Shown: positions 34,877-43,937, counted from the stretch's first letter. The stretch is 64,000 nt of DNA from Intrasporangium oryzae NRRL B-24470 (GCF_000576595.1 NZ_AWSA01000011.1:1-64000), one strand, 5' to 3'. Program-made: numbers and translations. The notes: a model not told the origin generated them from the sequence alone.

Positions 34877-36541
34877 TCACGGTTGGCGATCGCGACGGGC
34901 GGCCTGCTGCGCGCGCCGGTCGCCGATGACGATCGAGGCCACGAGCGCCCCACCGGCGAGGGCCGCGAGCAGGAAGAACACCATCGCGATCGCCGGGTAG
35001 CCGAGGATCGTGCTCCTGGTCTGGACCTGCATCATCAGGGCCGCGCCGACGACGATCGACGCGATGATGACGCCCATCGTCAGGCGGTTGGCCAGCCGTT
35101 GCAGGGCCCCGAGGAAGCGCACCTCGTCCATCGTCTTGACACGTATCGCCAGCTCGCCCTCCGACAGGGCGTCCATGATGCGGTTGGCCCGTCTCGGCAG
35201 CTGGGCGGCGAAGTCCTTCGCCTCGATGGCCGAGGAGAGCGCGCCCGACAGGGAGACCGACAACCCGCTCCGCAGGATCTCCTCGATGTCGTCGCGGATC
35301 GCCTGGGTCGGGTCGAAGCCGGGGTCGAGGTGCCTGGTCACCTGGTCGAGGTTGAGCAGCGTTTTGCCCACCATCGACATCTCGGCCGGAGGCCGGAGCC
35401 CGCGGTCGCCGGAGAGGCGCGACAGCTCGACGAGGACCGAGCCGACCTCGACCTCGCCGCCGAGGGCGACCGCGCTCGACACGAGATGCGACACGTCGTC
35501 GCGGAAACGAGCGGCGTCGTACCCGGCGAGGGGGTGGCCCATCTCCGCCAGGACGAGGGCTGCCTCCTCGCCGTCGCCGTCGCTGAGTGCGAGGAGGAGC
35601 TTGACGATCTTGTCCTGCACTCGTCTCGGCACGGTCGCGACCATCCCGAAGTCGATGAGTGCGAGCCGTCCGTCGTCGGTGAGCAGCACGTTGCCGGGAT
35701 GTGGGTCCGCGTGGAGCGCCCCGTCGACGAGGATCATCCGGAGGTAGGCGCTGAACAGCTCCTCGACGAGCGGGCGCCGGTCGACGTCGAGGAGCCCGAG
35801 CGGACCGACGTCGGTGACCGACCTGCCGATGACGCGATCCATCGTGAGGACCTTCGAGGTCGAGAGGTCCCCGACGGGTTGGGGGACGACGAGGTGCTCG
35901 TAGTGCTTGGTCAGCTCGCCGAAGCGCACGAGGTTGGCCGCCTCCCGGCGGTAGTCGAGCTCGTCGGCCAACGCGCGCCGGAAGTGCGCGAGCAGCGTGC
36001 CCATCCCGTAGCGCCGGCCGACCTCGGTGTGCCGGTCCGCCTTCGCGGCGAGGTCGGCGAGGACCTCCATGTCGTCGCGGACGCGCTCGCGCACGCCGGG
36101 CCGCTGGACCTTGACGACGACGTCGTGGCCGTTGCGGGTGACGGCCCGGTGGACCTGGGCCAGCGACGCCGCCGCGAGGGGCGTGTCGTCGAACTCCGAG
36201 AAGAGGCTCCTGAGCGGTGCGCCGAGCTCGGTCTCGATGATCTCCCGGACCTGCTCGACGGGGAACGGCTCGACGTCGTCCTGCAGCCGGGACAGTGCCT
36301 CGGTGTACGGAGCCGGGAGCAGGTCGACCCTCGTCGAGAGCAGCTGGCCGAGCTTGACGTAGGTCGGGCCCATCCGCTCGAGGTCCTCGGCCAGCCGCTG
36401 AGGCCCCTCCTCGTCGACGACGGGCTCGGCGTCCTCGGTGAGGAACTCGTCGGTCCCTGCACCGGCCAGCAGGTCGGAGCGTCCGTGCCGGACGAGGAGC
36501 CGGACGAGGTCGACGTACCTGCTGCGATGTGCCTCTTCCAT
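34877..36541 (-). CDS. ABC1/UbiB-family atypical kinase
   Basis: A 554-residue ADCK/UbiB protein-kinase-like ATPase. The KxGQ motif is in TYVKLGQLLSTR, the Ala-rich loop in LAAASLAQVHRA, the ATP Lys in DVVVKVQRPG, the catalytic loop is LHADPHPGNVLL and the metal-binding motif LALIDFGM. Two C-terminal TM helices (RLTMGVIIASIVVGAALMM and ILGYPAIAMVFFLLAALAGGALV) anchor it. In proteobacteria and mitochondria the family supports ubiquinone synthesis; in a menaquinone-using actinobacterium the role is unclear (isoprenoid lipid handling). The ATG at 36541 avoids a non-conserved 15-residue extension. Divergent from the membrane gene at 36612. Confidence 0.92.
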   Translation of the reverse strand: MEEAHRSRYVDLVRLLVRHGRSDLLAGAGTDEFLTEDAEPVVDEEGPQRLAEDLERMGPTYVKLGQLLSTRVDLLPAPYTEALSRLQDDVEPFPVEQVREIIETELGAPLRSLFSEFDDTPLAAASLAQVHRAVTRNGHDVVVKVQRPGVRERVRDDMEVLADLAAKADRHTEVGRRYGMGTLLAHFRRALADELDYRREAANLVRFGELTKHYEHLVVPQPVGDLSTSKVLTMDRVIGRSVTDVGPLGLLDVDRRPLVEELFSAYLRMILVDGALHADPHPGNVLLTDDGRLALIDFGMVATVPRRVQDKIVKLLLALSDGDGEEAALVLAEMGHPLAGYDAARFRDDVSHLVSSAVALGGEVEVGSVLVELSRLSGDRGLRPPAEMSMVGKTLLNLDQVTRHLDPGFDPTQAIRDDIEEILRSGLSVSLSGALSSAIEAKDFAAQLPRRANRIMDALSEGELAIRVKTMDEVRFLGALQRLANRLTMGVIIASIVVGAALMMQVQTRSTILGYPAIAMVFFLLAALAGGALVASIVIGDRRAQQAARRDRQP

Positions 36542-36611
36542 GGACCCGACCATAACCACGAACGCACGGCGCGAACCTGGGAGCACTGATCCGCCTCGGG
36601 GAGGACGTCCC

Positions 36612-37109
36612 GTGCACCATCATCGTGGCGTGGCACCTCCCCCAGAGCCGGACCGCCCGGACCGCGCGACCGCACCCCGCCGCCGGCCCGGGCCCGTGCG
36701 AGGGTGGGTGCGCACGCACCCGGCCGACGTGGTCGACCTGTTCGTGTACGTCGTGGTCCTCAACCTCGCGATCGAGTACCTCCCCGCGGTGATCAGCGAA
36801 GGCTTCACGCTCTCCCTGCTGACCGCGGTCCTGCTCAAGGTCGCCCTCGAGGTGGTCCTCGTCGCGAAGGGCAGGGTCCTGGCCCGCCACCGGGCCGCGC
36901 GCACGCGAGGCGGCAAGGTCCTGACGGCGCTCGCGTTGTGGGCCGTCGCTGCGGGCAGCAAGCTCGTCGTGCTCGAGCTCGTCGACCTCGTGTTCGGCGA
37001 CGCCGTCAGCCTCGGCGGGTTCTGGTCCGTGACCCTCCTCGTCGTCGCCCTGCTGGCCTCCCGGGCCGGGGTCCGGCGGCTCTTCTTCGACGAGCAGCCC
37101 GAAGCCTGA
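36612..37109 (+). CDS. Small polytopic membrane protein, unknown function
   Basis: A 165-residue protein with a Pro/His/Arg-rich cytoplasmic start, then four hydrophobic segments (VVDLFVYVVVLNLAIEYLPAVI; LTAVLLKVALEVVLVAK; LTALALWAVAAGSKLVVLELVDLVFG; WSVTLLVVALLASRAG). I do not recognise a family. The GTG start at 36612 is chosen because GGGGAGGACGTCCC lies just upstream; the frame is open further but overlaps the divergent kinase gene. Start confidence is moderate. Confidence 0.7.
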   Translation: MHHHRGVAPPPEPDRPDRATAPRRRPGPVRGWVRTHPADVVDLFVYVVVLNLAIEYLPAVISEGFTLSLLTAVLLKVALEVVLVAKGRVLARHRAARTRGGKVLTALALWAVAAGSKLVVLELVDLVFGDAVSLGGFWSVTLLVVALLASRAGVRRLFFDEQPEA

Positions 37110-37169
37110 TCCCACAGCCTCCGCCTCGCCGACAACAGGTTCGCCACGGGAGCGGGCCACACGGGCTCG

Positions 37170-37568
37170 CTACCCGGTCACGGTATCGGCGTGCCGATGG
37201 GCGACCTTCCAGGCACCGTCCTCGCGGCGATACACCTGGGTGGCCCGCAGCGTGTACGTGCGGGGCTGGCCGTCCACCGAGGCCGACGTGTGCTCGAGAC
37301 CGGCTGTGTAGGCCATGTCGCCCACCACGTCATGGGCCTGCAGCTCGAAGGCGTACGAGAGGCAGTCGGAGAAGCTCCTCTCGAGGAAGGCGAAGGCCTC
37401 GTCCACCTCGCGCTGCCCGTAGGCGTTGCGCCACGCGCCCAGGATGCTGACGGGTTCTTTGCGGGACCAGAGCGCCCGGCGCGGGGCTGAATTGCCGTTG
37501 TGCAGGGCAACCTCCGCCTCGTACAGCGCGGACGTCACCCATGCCAGGAAGTCCTCGCGATCGGTCAT
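37170..37568 (-). CDS. SnoaL/NTF2-like protein
   Basis: A 132-residue alpha+beta-barrel protein of the SnoaL-like/DUF4440 group. The N-terminal helix FLAWVTSALYEAEVALHNGN is followed by SRKEPVSILGAWRNAYGQREVDEAFAFLERSF, then strands ending TYTLRATQVYRREDGAWKVAHRHADTV, the family's classic C-terminus. The cavity fold serves ketosteroid-isomerase-like enzymes or simple binding; substrate unknown. The ATG at 37568 is preferred over 37592. Isolated gene. Confidence 0.85.
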   Translation of the reverse strand: MTDREDFLAWVTSALYEAEVALHNGNSAPRRALWSRKEPVSILGAWRNAYGQREVDEAFAFLERSFSDCLSYAFELQAHDVVGDMAYTAGLEHTSASVDGQPRTYTLRATQVYRREDGAWKVAHRHADTVTG

Positions 37569-37677
37569 CTCCCCAGCATCCTCCGAGGCCACCGACCTGC
37601 ACAGCCCCCGCCCACGGCGGGCAGCGAGCCGCGTGAGGGGCCACCGGGCCGTCCTCGACCCGGCGGCCTCGCTGTCC

Positions 37678-38124
37678 TCAGGCGGCGGCCGTCCTGGCCT
37701 CGGCCTGGGCCTTCAGGTTGGAGAGCATCAGCTCGACGAACGACTCGTGCTCCTTCACCATCATCCCTTCGATGGGCCGTCCGACGACAGGGACCTTCAC
37801 GATCCACTCGCCCACGGCCGTCACCGTGGTGCGACCGTCGGCCGGTTCGAACGTGAACGTCCAGGTCGGCTTCTCCGCGAAGAAGTGGACCTGCGCGACG
37901 ATGCGCTGACCCGGGACGACCTCGGTGTACTCCACGCCTCCCTCGATGTGGAAGCCCAGGATGTGCGTGAACATGCGGGCCGACGTGCCGACACCCTCGG
38001 GCTTGATGTCGACCTCCGTCAGGGCGACATCCTTGAACTTCCAGAGCTCCCGGATGTCGAGCGCCAGCTCGAACACGGTGTCGACCGGGGCGTTGATCCT
38101 GATGTTGCGTGTCAACGTTGCCAT
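37678..38124 (-). CDS. SRPBCC (START/Bet v1-like) family protein
   Basis: A 148-residue helix-grip protein: TLTRNIRINAPVDTVFELALDIRELW, then VGTSARMFTHILGFHIEGGVEYTEVVPGQRIVAQ, WTFTFEPADGRTTVTAVGEWIV, and the long C-terminal helix ending VELMLSNLKAQAEAR. The fold binds hydrophobic ligands (polyketide cyclase/dehydrase and lipid transport group). Two ATGs are 6 nt apart. GGAGGGAGGTG is 3 nt from the first and 9 nt from the second, so the second (38124) is chosen. Single gene. Confidence 0.85.
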   Translation of the reverse strand: MATLTRNIRINAPVDTVFELALDIRELWKFKDVALTEVDIKPEGVGTSARMFTHILGFHIEGGVEYTEVVPGQRIVAQVHFFAEKPTWTFTFEPADGRTTVTAVGEWIVKVPVVGRPIEGMMVKEHESFVELMLSNLKAQAEARTAAA

Positions 38125-38191
38125 CTGCATTCACCTCCCTCCTCCTCCACCGTGGAGCCGGGACGGGAGGGGCGCCAAGAGGCGATGGTCC

Positions 38192-38893
38192 TCACTCGAG
38201 AGGCCGCGAACTCCGGCCAGGTGAGCCCAGGAAGTGGTGAGTGAGGTCGGCGAGCTCGCGAGCCGACTCCGTGTTGAGCAGCGACCCCGCCCCGTCGATG
38301 ACCTCGAGCCGTGCGTCCGCGATGTCGGCCACGAGCTGCTGGGCGGCGATGACTCCAGCCTTGTCCTTCGACCCGGCGACGACGAGGGTCGGCGCCTTCA
38401 CCTGGCGCAGCGACTCACTCCCGTCGAAACCCTTGAGGGCGTCGAGGACCGCGAGCATCCGGGGGCGGGACACGCCGGCAGCGACGAGCCTGCTCTCGGG
38501 CACGATGCGCAGGGCCATCTTCTGCAGGCGGAGCGCCCCCTTCGACGGCCGGACGAGCGCCCCGCCGAGCACGAGCCGGCCGACGAGCTCGGGCCGCTCG
38601 ACGGCGAGCCGCAGGGCGACGCTGGCGCCGACCGAGACCCCGACGAAGTCGGCCTGCCGGATCCCCTGCAGCTCGAGCTCGTTGGCCACGCCCACTGCTG
38701 CCGCGTCGAGGTCGAAACCGATCGGGTCGCCGGGCTTGAGGCCCTTCATCCACGGGGCGTTCATCGCCCGGCCGGCCCCGAAGGCCGACACGAAGTCCTG
38801 CCACGCGATCGGCGACTGCCCGAGGCCGTGGAGCAGGATGAGAGGACGCGGGCGCTCGGCGGCGCCGTCGCCCGGGACCGAGTCCGGCGGCAT
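38192..38893 (-). CDS. Alpha/beta hydrolase with substituted catalytic His
   Basis: A 233-residue alpha/beta-fold protein near the MenH/3-oxoadipate enol-lactonase type: LILLHGLGQSPIAWQDFVSAF, nucleophile elbow VGVSVGASVALRLA, GGALVRPSKG, and the acid loop VVAGSKDKAG. Where family members read GAGHLLN, this one reads GAGSLLNTESA, so the catalytic His position is Ser. Two His lie further on (LTHHFL) but not at the expected place. Either the protein is a non-hydrolytic relative or the His is supplied elsewhere. It starts 5 nt after the tdh stop, on the same strand, so it is probably translated with threonine dehydrogenase. Confidence 0.8.
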   Translation of the reverse strand: MPPDSVPGDGAAERPRPLILLHGLGQSPIAWQDFVSAFGAGRAMNAPWMKGLKPGDPIGFDLDAAAVGVANELELQGIRQADFVGVSVGASVALRLAVERPELVGRLVLGGALVRPSKGALRLQKMALRIVPESRLVAAGVSRPRMLAVLDALKGFDGSESLRQVKAPTLVVAGSKDKAGVIAAQQLVADIADARLEVIDGAGSLLNTESARELADLTHHFLGSPGRSSRPLE

Positions 38894-38898
38894 ACGAC

Positions 38899-39936
38899 TC
38901 AGCTCCAGTCGAGGACGACCTTCCCGCACTGACCCGACTTCGCGGTCTCGAAGGCCTCCTCCCACTGCTCGGCCTTGAACCGGTGCGTGATGACCTGCGT
39001 GACCGCCGAGCGGAAGCGCTCGGACGTCGCGATCATCTGGGACATGGCGTACCAGGTGTCGTACATCTCGCGGCCGTAGATGCCCTTGAGCGTGATCATG
39101 TGGGTGATGACCTTGCCCCAGTCGAGGTCGTAGCTCTGGTGCGGGAGGCCGAGAAGGGCGATCCGGCCGCCGTGGTTCATGTTGGCGAGCATGTCGCTGA
39201 CGGCGGGGGCGGCGCCCGACATCTCGAGCCCGATGTCGAAGCCCTCCTTCATGCCGAGGTGGTGCTGGGCGTCGGCGAGCGACTCACGGGTGACGTTGAT
39301 CGTGAGATCGGCGCCGGCGTGCTCGGCGAGCGCGAGGCGGTAGTCGCTCGCGTCGGAGACGACGACATAGCGTGCACCGGCGTGACGCGCGATGGCTGCG
39401 GCCATGACGCCGATCGGTCCGGCGCCCGTGATGACGACGTCCTCACCGACCATGGGCCACTGCAGGGCCGTGTGGGTCGCATTGCCGAGCGGGTCGAAGA
39501 CGGCGCCGAGGTCGGGGTCGAGGTCGGACGGCTGGACCCAGACGTTGGTCGCCGGGATGACGACGTAGTCGGCGAACGCGCCGTCGCGGTTGACCCCGAT
39601 GCCCTGGGTGCGGATGCAGAGGTGGCGGCGGCCGGCCCGGCAGTTGCGGCAGACGCCGCAGACGACGTGTCCCTCTCCGGAGGCCTTGTCGCCCACCTGG
39701 ACGCTCGTGACGTCCTCACCCACCTCGACGACCTCGCCGTAGAACTCGTGCCCGATGACGAGCGGCGCCTTGACCGTCGACGCGGCCCAGTCGTCCCACT
39801 GGTGGAGGTGCAGGTCGGTGCCGCAGAGGCCGGCGCGCAGGACACGGATCTTCACGTCGGTCGGCCCGCACACGGGCTCGGGCCGGTCGACGAGCTCGAG
39901 GCCGGGTCCGGCCGTCAGCTTGGTGAGTGCGCGCAC
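38899..39936 (-). CDS. tdh: L-threonine 3-dehydrogenase
   Basis: Zinc MDR enzyme oxidising L-threonine to 2-amino-3-oxobutanoate with NAD+. It is 345 residues, the normal length. It shows LCGTDLHLHQWDDWA (catalytic Cys and the Tdh-type WDxW), VIGHEFYGEVVEVG, the structural-zinc cysteines in HVVCGVCRNCRAGRRHLC, GVNRDGAFADYVVIP, DPLGNATHTAL, nucleotide loop ITGAGPIGVMAAAIARHAGA, and GIYGREMYDTWY. The GTG start at 39936 follows GAAAGGA. Kbl, which takes its unstable product, is encoded at 9640-10833. It is divergent from a Fur-family gene with a 91-bp gap. Confidence 0.93.
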   Translation of the reverse strand: MRALTKLTAGPGLELVDRPEPVCGPTDVKIRVLRAGLCGTDLHLHQWDDWAASTVKAPLVIGHEFYGEVVEVGEDVTSVQVGDKASGEGHVVCGVCRNCRAGRRHLCIRTQGIGVNRDGAFADYVVIPATNVWVQPSDLDPDLGAVFDPLGNATHTALQWPMVGEDVVITGAGPIGVMAAAIARHAGARYVVVSDASDYRLALAEHAGADLTINVTRESLADAQHHLGMKEGFDIGLEMSGAAPAVSDMLANMNHGGRIALLGLPHQSYDLDWGKVITHMITLKGIYGREMYDTWYAMSQMIATSERFRSAVTQVITHRFKAEQWEEAFETAKSGQCGKVVLDWS

Positions 39937-40027
39937 GGGCGTCCTTTCGGGAACGGGCGACGGGGTGTCCGTCGCCCGCAAAGTCTGCCACCCCGGCCCA
40001 CGCACGGGCACGCGGCACAATGGGCGC

Positions 40028-40525
40028 ATGGAGACGAGCCCGCGGACCGACACCCCGCGCGTGGCCGCCGCCGTCGCCCGGCTGCGGTCCACGGGTGAGC
40101 GGGTCACCCCCGCGAGGTATGCCGTCCTGCGCGTCATCGACGCCGCCGACCTCGCGGACGAGCACCTCTCGGCCGAGCAGGTCGGCACCCGGGTCGGCGC
40201 GCTCGAGCCGACCGTGCACCGGGCGACCGTGTACCGGACGCTGACGTCGCTGACGGAGGCCGGCGTCCTGTCACACGTCCACCTCGGCGGGTCGGCGACG
40301 GTCTACCACCTGGCCGTGGCCGGGGAGCCGCAGCACGAGCGGGCCCACGAGCCCCCGGGCGAGGATGGCCATGGGCACGTCCAGTGCGTCGCGTGCGGCC
40401 GGGTCCAGGACGTGCCGCCGCACGTGCTCGACGGGGTCGCCGCACGGCTCCTCGACGAGCTCGGCTTCGCTCTCGAGACGACGCACGCCGCGCTCCTGGG
40501 GACCTGCGCGGACTGCCGTCGCTGA
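40028..40525 (+). CDS. Fur-family metal-responsive regulator
   Basis: A 165-residue Fur-superfamily repressor. The winged helix covers about 10-95 (RLRSTGERVTPARYAVLRVID and HRATVYRTLTSLTEAGVLSHVHLGG). The dimer and metal domain has a His/Asp-rich stretch (GEDGHGHVQCVACGRVQDV), which supplies regulatory metal ligands, and a structural Cys4 zinc site formed by CVAC and the C-terminal CADC. Whether it senses Fe, Zn (Zur) or peroxide cannot be settled. The ATG at 40028 is in the divergent region with tdh; a role in controlling tdh is possible but unproved. Confidence 0.9.
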   Translation: METSPRTDTPRVAAAVARLRSTGERVTPARYAVLRVIDAADLADEHLSAEQVGTRVGALEPTVHRATVYRTLTSLTEAGVLSHVHLGGSATVYHLAVAGEPQHERAHEPPGEDGHGHVQCVACGRVQDVPPHVLDGVAARLLDELGFALETTHAALLGTCADCRR

Positions 40526-40559
40526 CCCGCCGGAGCCGCAGGCGGACGGGCCACTCGCG

Positions 40560-41066
40560 TCAGTGGGACAGGTTGACCTTGACCTGGGCGATGAGCGCTG
40601 CGCCCGCCATCAGGACCAGGGCGAAGAGGAAGGCGCGCGGGCGGGACGCGCCCACGGCCCTGCGCATGAGGTAGCCGACGCTGCCGATGAACACGCTGAG
40701 GACGAGCCGGACGATGAACAGCTCGGCCGCATCGGGGACGAGGAGGACCGCCACCGTCGCGAGGACGGCCACGGCGGTCCCTCCCGCGAGGTGGGCGAGG
40801 GCGGCCTCGCGGTCGTGCGGGTGGAGGCGCCCGGAACCCACGACGTGAGCCGACGCGACGAAGGCGAAGAGGTGGGCAAGGACGAGCCCGATCGTGATCC
40901 CCCAGATCGTGGCCACGATCTGGAGACGGTCACCGCCGAGGCTCCCGTCGAGCAGCGACAGCGCGCCGAGCAGGCAGAGGGCGACGTAGAGGGCCATCGT
41001 CAGCGCATCGCGGCGAAGCCCGAGCTCGTGGCGATCCGGGGACAGCCCGGCCCGGGACTCGGTCAT
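40560..41066 (-). CDS. Five-helix membrane protein, unknown function
   Basis: A 168-residue polytopic protein. Five hydrophobic segments are visible: ALTMALYVALCLLGALSLL, IVATIWGITIGLVLAHLFAFVAS, AGGTAVAVLATVAVLLVP, FIVRLVLSVFIGSVGYLM and FLFALVLMAGAALIAQV. The motif LAHLFAFVASAHVVGSGRLHPHDRE between helices 2 and 3 is the most distinctive part. I do not assign a family. The ATG at 41066 begins a typical short polar leader; the in-frame upstream extension looks non-coding. Divergent from the ABC transporter operon. Confidence 0.75.
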   Translation of the reverse strand: MTESRAGLSPDRHELGLRRDALTMALYVALCLLGALSLLDGSLGGDRLQIVATIWGITIGLVLAHLFAFVASAHVVGSGRLHPHDREAALAHLAGGTAVAVLATVAVLLVPDAAELFIVRLVLSVFIGSVGYLMRRAVGASRPRAFLFALVLMAGAALIAQVKVNLSH

Positions 41067-41220
41067 GGCAGCGATCCTATGCCGGGTCCGCGTGCCGTGC
41101 CCCGCCGAGTGATCCCTCACAAACGTCGGCCGGCTCTGCACGGGAGGGATTGACTGGAGGGGAGGCGCTGTCGCGCCGAGGCAGCGCCACGCATCCGAGG
41201 GCACCGAAGGGGCGAGGAGC

Positions 41221-42207
41221 ATGGCTGCGATCGAGGTCAGGGGTCTGCGGAAGGTCTACGGGGAGGTCGCGGCCGTCGACGGACTCGACCTCATGGTCGA
41301 GGCGGGTGAGGTCGTGGCCCTGCTCGGCCCGAACGGCGCCGGCAAGACGACCACGGTCGAGGTCCTCGAGGGCTACCGCGCCCGCGATGCGGGGACCGTC
41401 TCGGTGCTCGGGTACGACCCAGGAGTGGGGAGCCGCGCCCTCCGTGAGCGCATCGGGGTCGTCCTGCAGGATGCCGGCTTCGAGGACAACTTCAGCCCGC
41501 GGGAGCTGCTCCGGCTGCACGCCGGCTACTACCCGCACCCCCGGCCCGTCGCCGACGTCATCACGCTGACCGGCCTCGAGGAGAAGGCCGACGCCCGGGT
41601 CCGGACGCTCTCGGGTGGGCAGCGCCGGCGCCTCGACCTCGCGCTCGCCCTCATCGGGGACCCCGAGCTGCTCTTCCTCGACGAGCCGACGACCGGCTTC
41701 GACCCGTCGGCGCGTCGCCGGGCCTGGGAGCTCGTGGAGCGGCTGCGCGACCTCGGCGCCACGATCCTGCTGACGACGCACTACCTCGACGAGGCCGAGC
41801 ACCTCGCCGACCGGGTCGTCGTCATCGACCACGGCACGGTGCTCGCAGAGGGCACCCCGGACGCCCTCGCGGCCGAGGCCGGCGCGTCGACCGTCATCTC
41901 CTTCCGGATGCCGGCCGGGATCACGGTGGGCGACCTGCCCCTCATCGGGCACGAGAGGCGCGAGGCCGGGAACCTCATCGAGGTGCGCACCGAGACGCCG
42001 ACTGCCGACGTCGCCACCCTTTCGGCGTGGGCCGTGGCCCACGGCCTGGAGCTCGAGGCGCTGACCCTGGCCCGGCCGAGCCTCGAGGACGTCTACCTCG
42101 ACCTCGTCGGCGAGCAGGAGCGGGCCGTCGAGGAGGCCGGGGGTGCGGACACAGGCGGCACGAAGCCGCTCCGCGCGGCCGCGTCAGGATCGGAGACCCG
42201 GCGATGA
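41221..42207 (+). CDS. ABC transporter ATP-binding protein (drug/antibiotic exporter type)
   Basis: A 328-residue ATPase that powers the fused permease of the next gene. Walker A GPNGAGKTTT (36-45), signature LSGGQRRRLDLALALIG, Walker B LLFLDEPTTGFD and switch His in LTTHYLDEAEHLADR are complete. LQDAGFEDNFSPRELL is the Q-loop region. The last 90 residues form the C-terminal accessory domain common to DrrA/NatA-like exporters. GGCGAGGAGC precedes the ATG. The stop overlaps the permease start (ATGA). The substrate is unknown; homologues include daunorubicin-type and lantibiotic-type exporters. Confidence 0.93.
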   Translation: MAAIEVRGLRKVYGEVAAVDGLDLMVEAGEVVALLGPNGAGKTTTVEVLEGYRARDAGTVSVLGYDPGVGSRALRERIGVVLQDAGFEDNFSPRELLRLHAGYYPHPRPVADVITLTGLEEKADARVRTLSGGQRRRLDLALALIGDPELLFLDEPTTGFDPSARRRAWELVERLRDLGATILLTTHYLDEAEHLADRVVVIDHGTVLAEGTPDALAAEAGASTVISFRMPAGITVGDLPLIGHERREAGNLIEVRTETPTADVATLSAWAVAHGLELEALTLARPSLEDVYLDLVGEQERAVEEAGGADTGGTKPLRAAASGSETRR

Positions 42208-43937
42208 CCACCGTCGAGGCCGGACGGCCCCCGCGCGCCGCCCGTGACGCGGCACGGCCGGGGGAGGCTGGGCTGCTGTGGCGGCAGACGCGGCACGAGC
42301 TCGTGACCCTCTCACGCATCCCGATCACCCTGATCCTCAGCATCGGGCTGCCGCTCGTGTTCTTCGTGATCCTCTCGGCGCTCGTCGGCAACTCCGTCGT
42401 CGACGAACGGACCGGAGTGCGGCTCGTGCAGTACCTCGCACCCGGGATGGCCTCGTTCGGCGTCGTCATGGCGACCTTCTCGTTCCTCGCCGTGGGCCTC
42501 TCCGAGGCGCGCTCGACCGGGGTCCTCAAGCGGCAGTCCGGGACACCCGTGCCTCGCTGGGTGCTCATCGGTGGCCGGATGGGCGCCGCCCTCGTCCTCG
42601 GGCTCACCGCCACCGCGCTGATCCTCGCCGCCGGACTGCTCTTCTACGGCCTGCAGGTGCCGACCCGGTCCGTGGCCGCGATCGTCGTGACCCTCCTCTT
42701 CGCCTCCGCGTGCTTCAGTGCACTGGGGCTCGCGCTCGCTGTCGCGTTGCCGTCCATGCAGATGACGCTCGCCGTGACGAACGGCATCGTCATCCCGCTC
42801 GCCTTCATCTCCGACATGTTCATGATCGGCGGTCGGATGCCCGACTGGCTCTCGACGATCGGCTGGCTGTTCCCGCTCCGGCACCTGACCGCCGTCTTCC
42901 GGGACGCCCTCAACCCGTACCTGTCCGGAGCCGGATTCGAGCTCGACCACCTCGCGGTCCTCGCCCTGTGGGGCCTGGCCGGGGCGGTCGCCGCGACCTT
43001 GCTCCTGCGCCGCGACCGTGACCGCGCGGGCGCGGCGGCGACCGGGAGCGGCCGGGCCCACGTCCACGGCCGGGCCGCGGATGCCGCACCGGTGAACACC
43101 GCGGCGCCCTCCACGTTCTCCCTCGTCCTCGGCCAGGTCCGGCACACGCAGTCGATCCTGTGGAGGGACTGGTCGGCGGTGTTCTTCGCCGTGGCCTTCC
43201 CCGTCCTGCTCGTCGCGATCATCCCGTCCGTCAACGGCGGCGGAGACGTGCGGCTGTCCAACGGCCAGCTGCTCGGGACCTTCTACGCGGCGACGATGGC
43301 GGTCTACGGGGCGGCCGTGACGGCCTACGTCAACATGCCGCAGGGACTCGCCGAGGACCGCGAGCGCGGCGTGCTCAAGCGGACGGGGGCGACCCCACTG
43401 CCTGCTGTGGCCCTGCTCGTCGGACGCGTCGTCGGGGCCCTGGCGGTCGCGCTGCTCACGGCCTTCGACATCGCGCTCCTCGCCGCGATCGCCTACCGGC
43501 CTGCGTACCCGCGCGGGCTGCCCGCGGCCGTGCTCACCCTCGTCGTCGCGACGGTGTGTTTCGCCGTGCTCGGCCTCGCGGTGATGTCCTTCGTCCGCTC
43601 GGCCCAGGCCGCGGTCGGGGTCACGCTCGGCACCCTCCTGCCGCTCGCCTTCATCTCGGACATCTTCGTGGTCGGCGCGTCGTTCCCGCCCGTCATCGAG
43701 GCGATCTCGTGGTTCTTCCCGCTCCGCCACGCTGCCAGCGCGATGACCCAGGCCGTCGCGCCGGACCTCACCGGCTCGGGGCTCGCCCTCGACCACCTCG
43801 CCGTCCTGCTCGCGTGGACGGTAGTCGGCGCGGTCGTCGTCGCGCTCCGCTTCCGCTGGGAGACGTCGGAGGCCGCCACCCGTCCGGGGCGCAGGCGCCC
43901 GGTCGCGGGTCAGACCGCGCGCACGTCGAGCAGGTAG
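42204..43937 (+). CDS. Fused double ABC-2 permease
   Basis: A 577-residue protein composed of two ABC-2 type permeases in tandem. Half 1 (about 20-285): LWRQTRHELVTLSRIPITLILSIGLPLVFF, QYLAPGMASFGVVMATF, IPLAFISDMFMIGG, WLFPLRHL. Half 2 (about 310-560): SILWRDWSAVFFAVAFPVLLV, FYAATMAVYGAAVTAYVN, LPLAFISDIFVVGA, WFFPLRHAASAM. The repeated phrases show an internal duplication. Each half has about six TM helices, so one polypeptide supplies the whole membrane dimer. It is translationally coupled to its ATPase. Its last 28 nt overlap the 3' end of the convergent alpha-galactosidase gene. Confidence 0.9.
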   Translation: MTTVEAGRPPRAARDAARPGEAGLLWRQTRHELVTLSRIPITLILSIGLPLVFFVILSALVGNSVVDERTGVRLVQYLAPGMASFGVVMATFSFLAVGLSEARSTGVLKRQSGTPVPRWVLIGGRMGAALVLGLTATALILAAGLLFYGLQVPTRSVAAIVVTLLFASACFSALGLALAVALPSMQMTLAVTNGIVIPLAFISDMFMIGGRMPDWLSTIGWLFPLRHLTAVFRDALNPYLSGAGFELDHLAVLALWGLAGAVAATLLLRRDRDRAGAAATGSGRAHVHGRAADAAPVNTAAPSTFSLVLGQVRHTQSILWRDWSAVFFAVAFPVLLVAIIPSVNGGGDVRLSNGQLLGTFYAATMAVYGAAVTAYVNMPQGLAEDRERGVLKRTGATPLPAVALLVGRVVGALAVALLTAFDIALLAAIAYRPAYPRGLPAAVLTLVVATVCFAVLGLAVMSFVRSAQAAVGVTLGTLLPLAFISDIFVVGASFPPVIEAISWFFPLRHAASAMTQAVAPDLTGSGLALDHLAVLLAWTVVGAVVVALRFRWETSEAATRPGRRRPVAGQTARTSSR

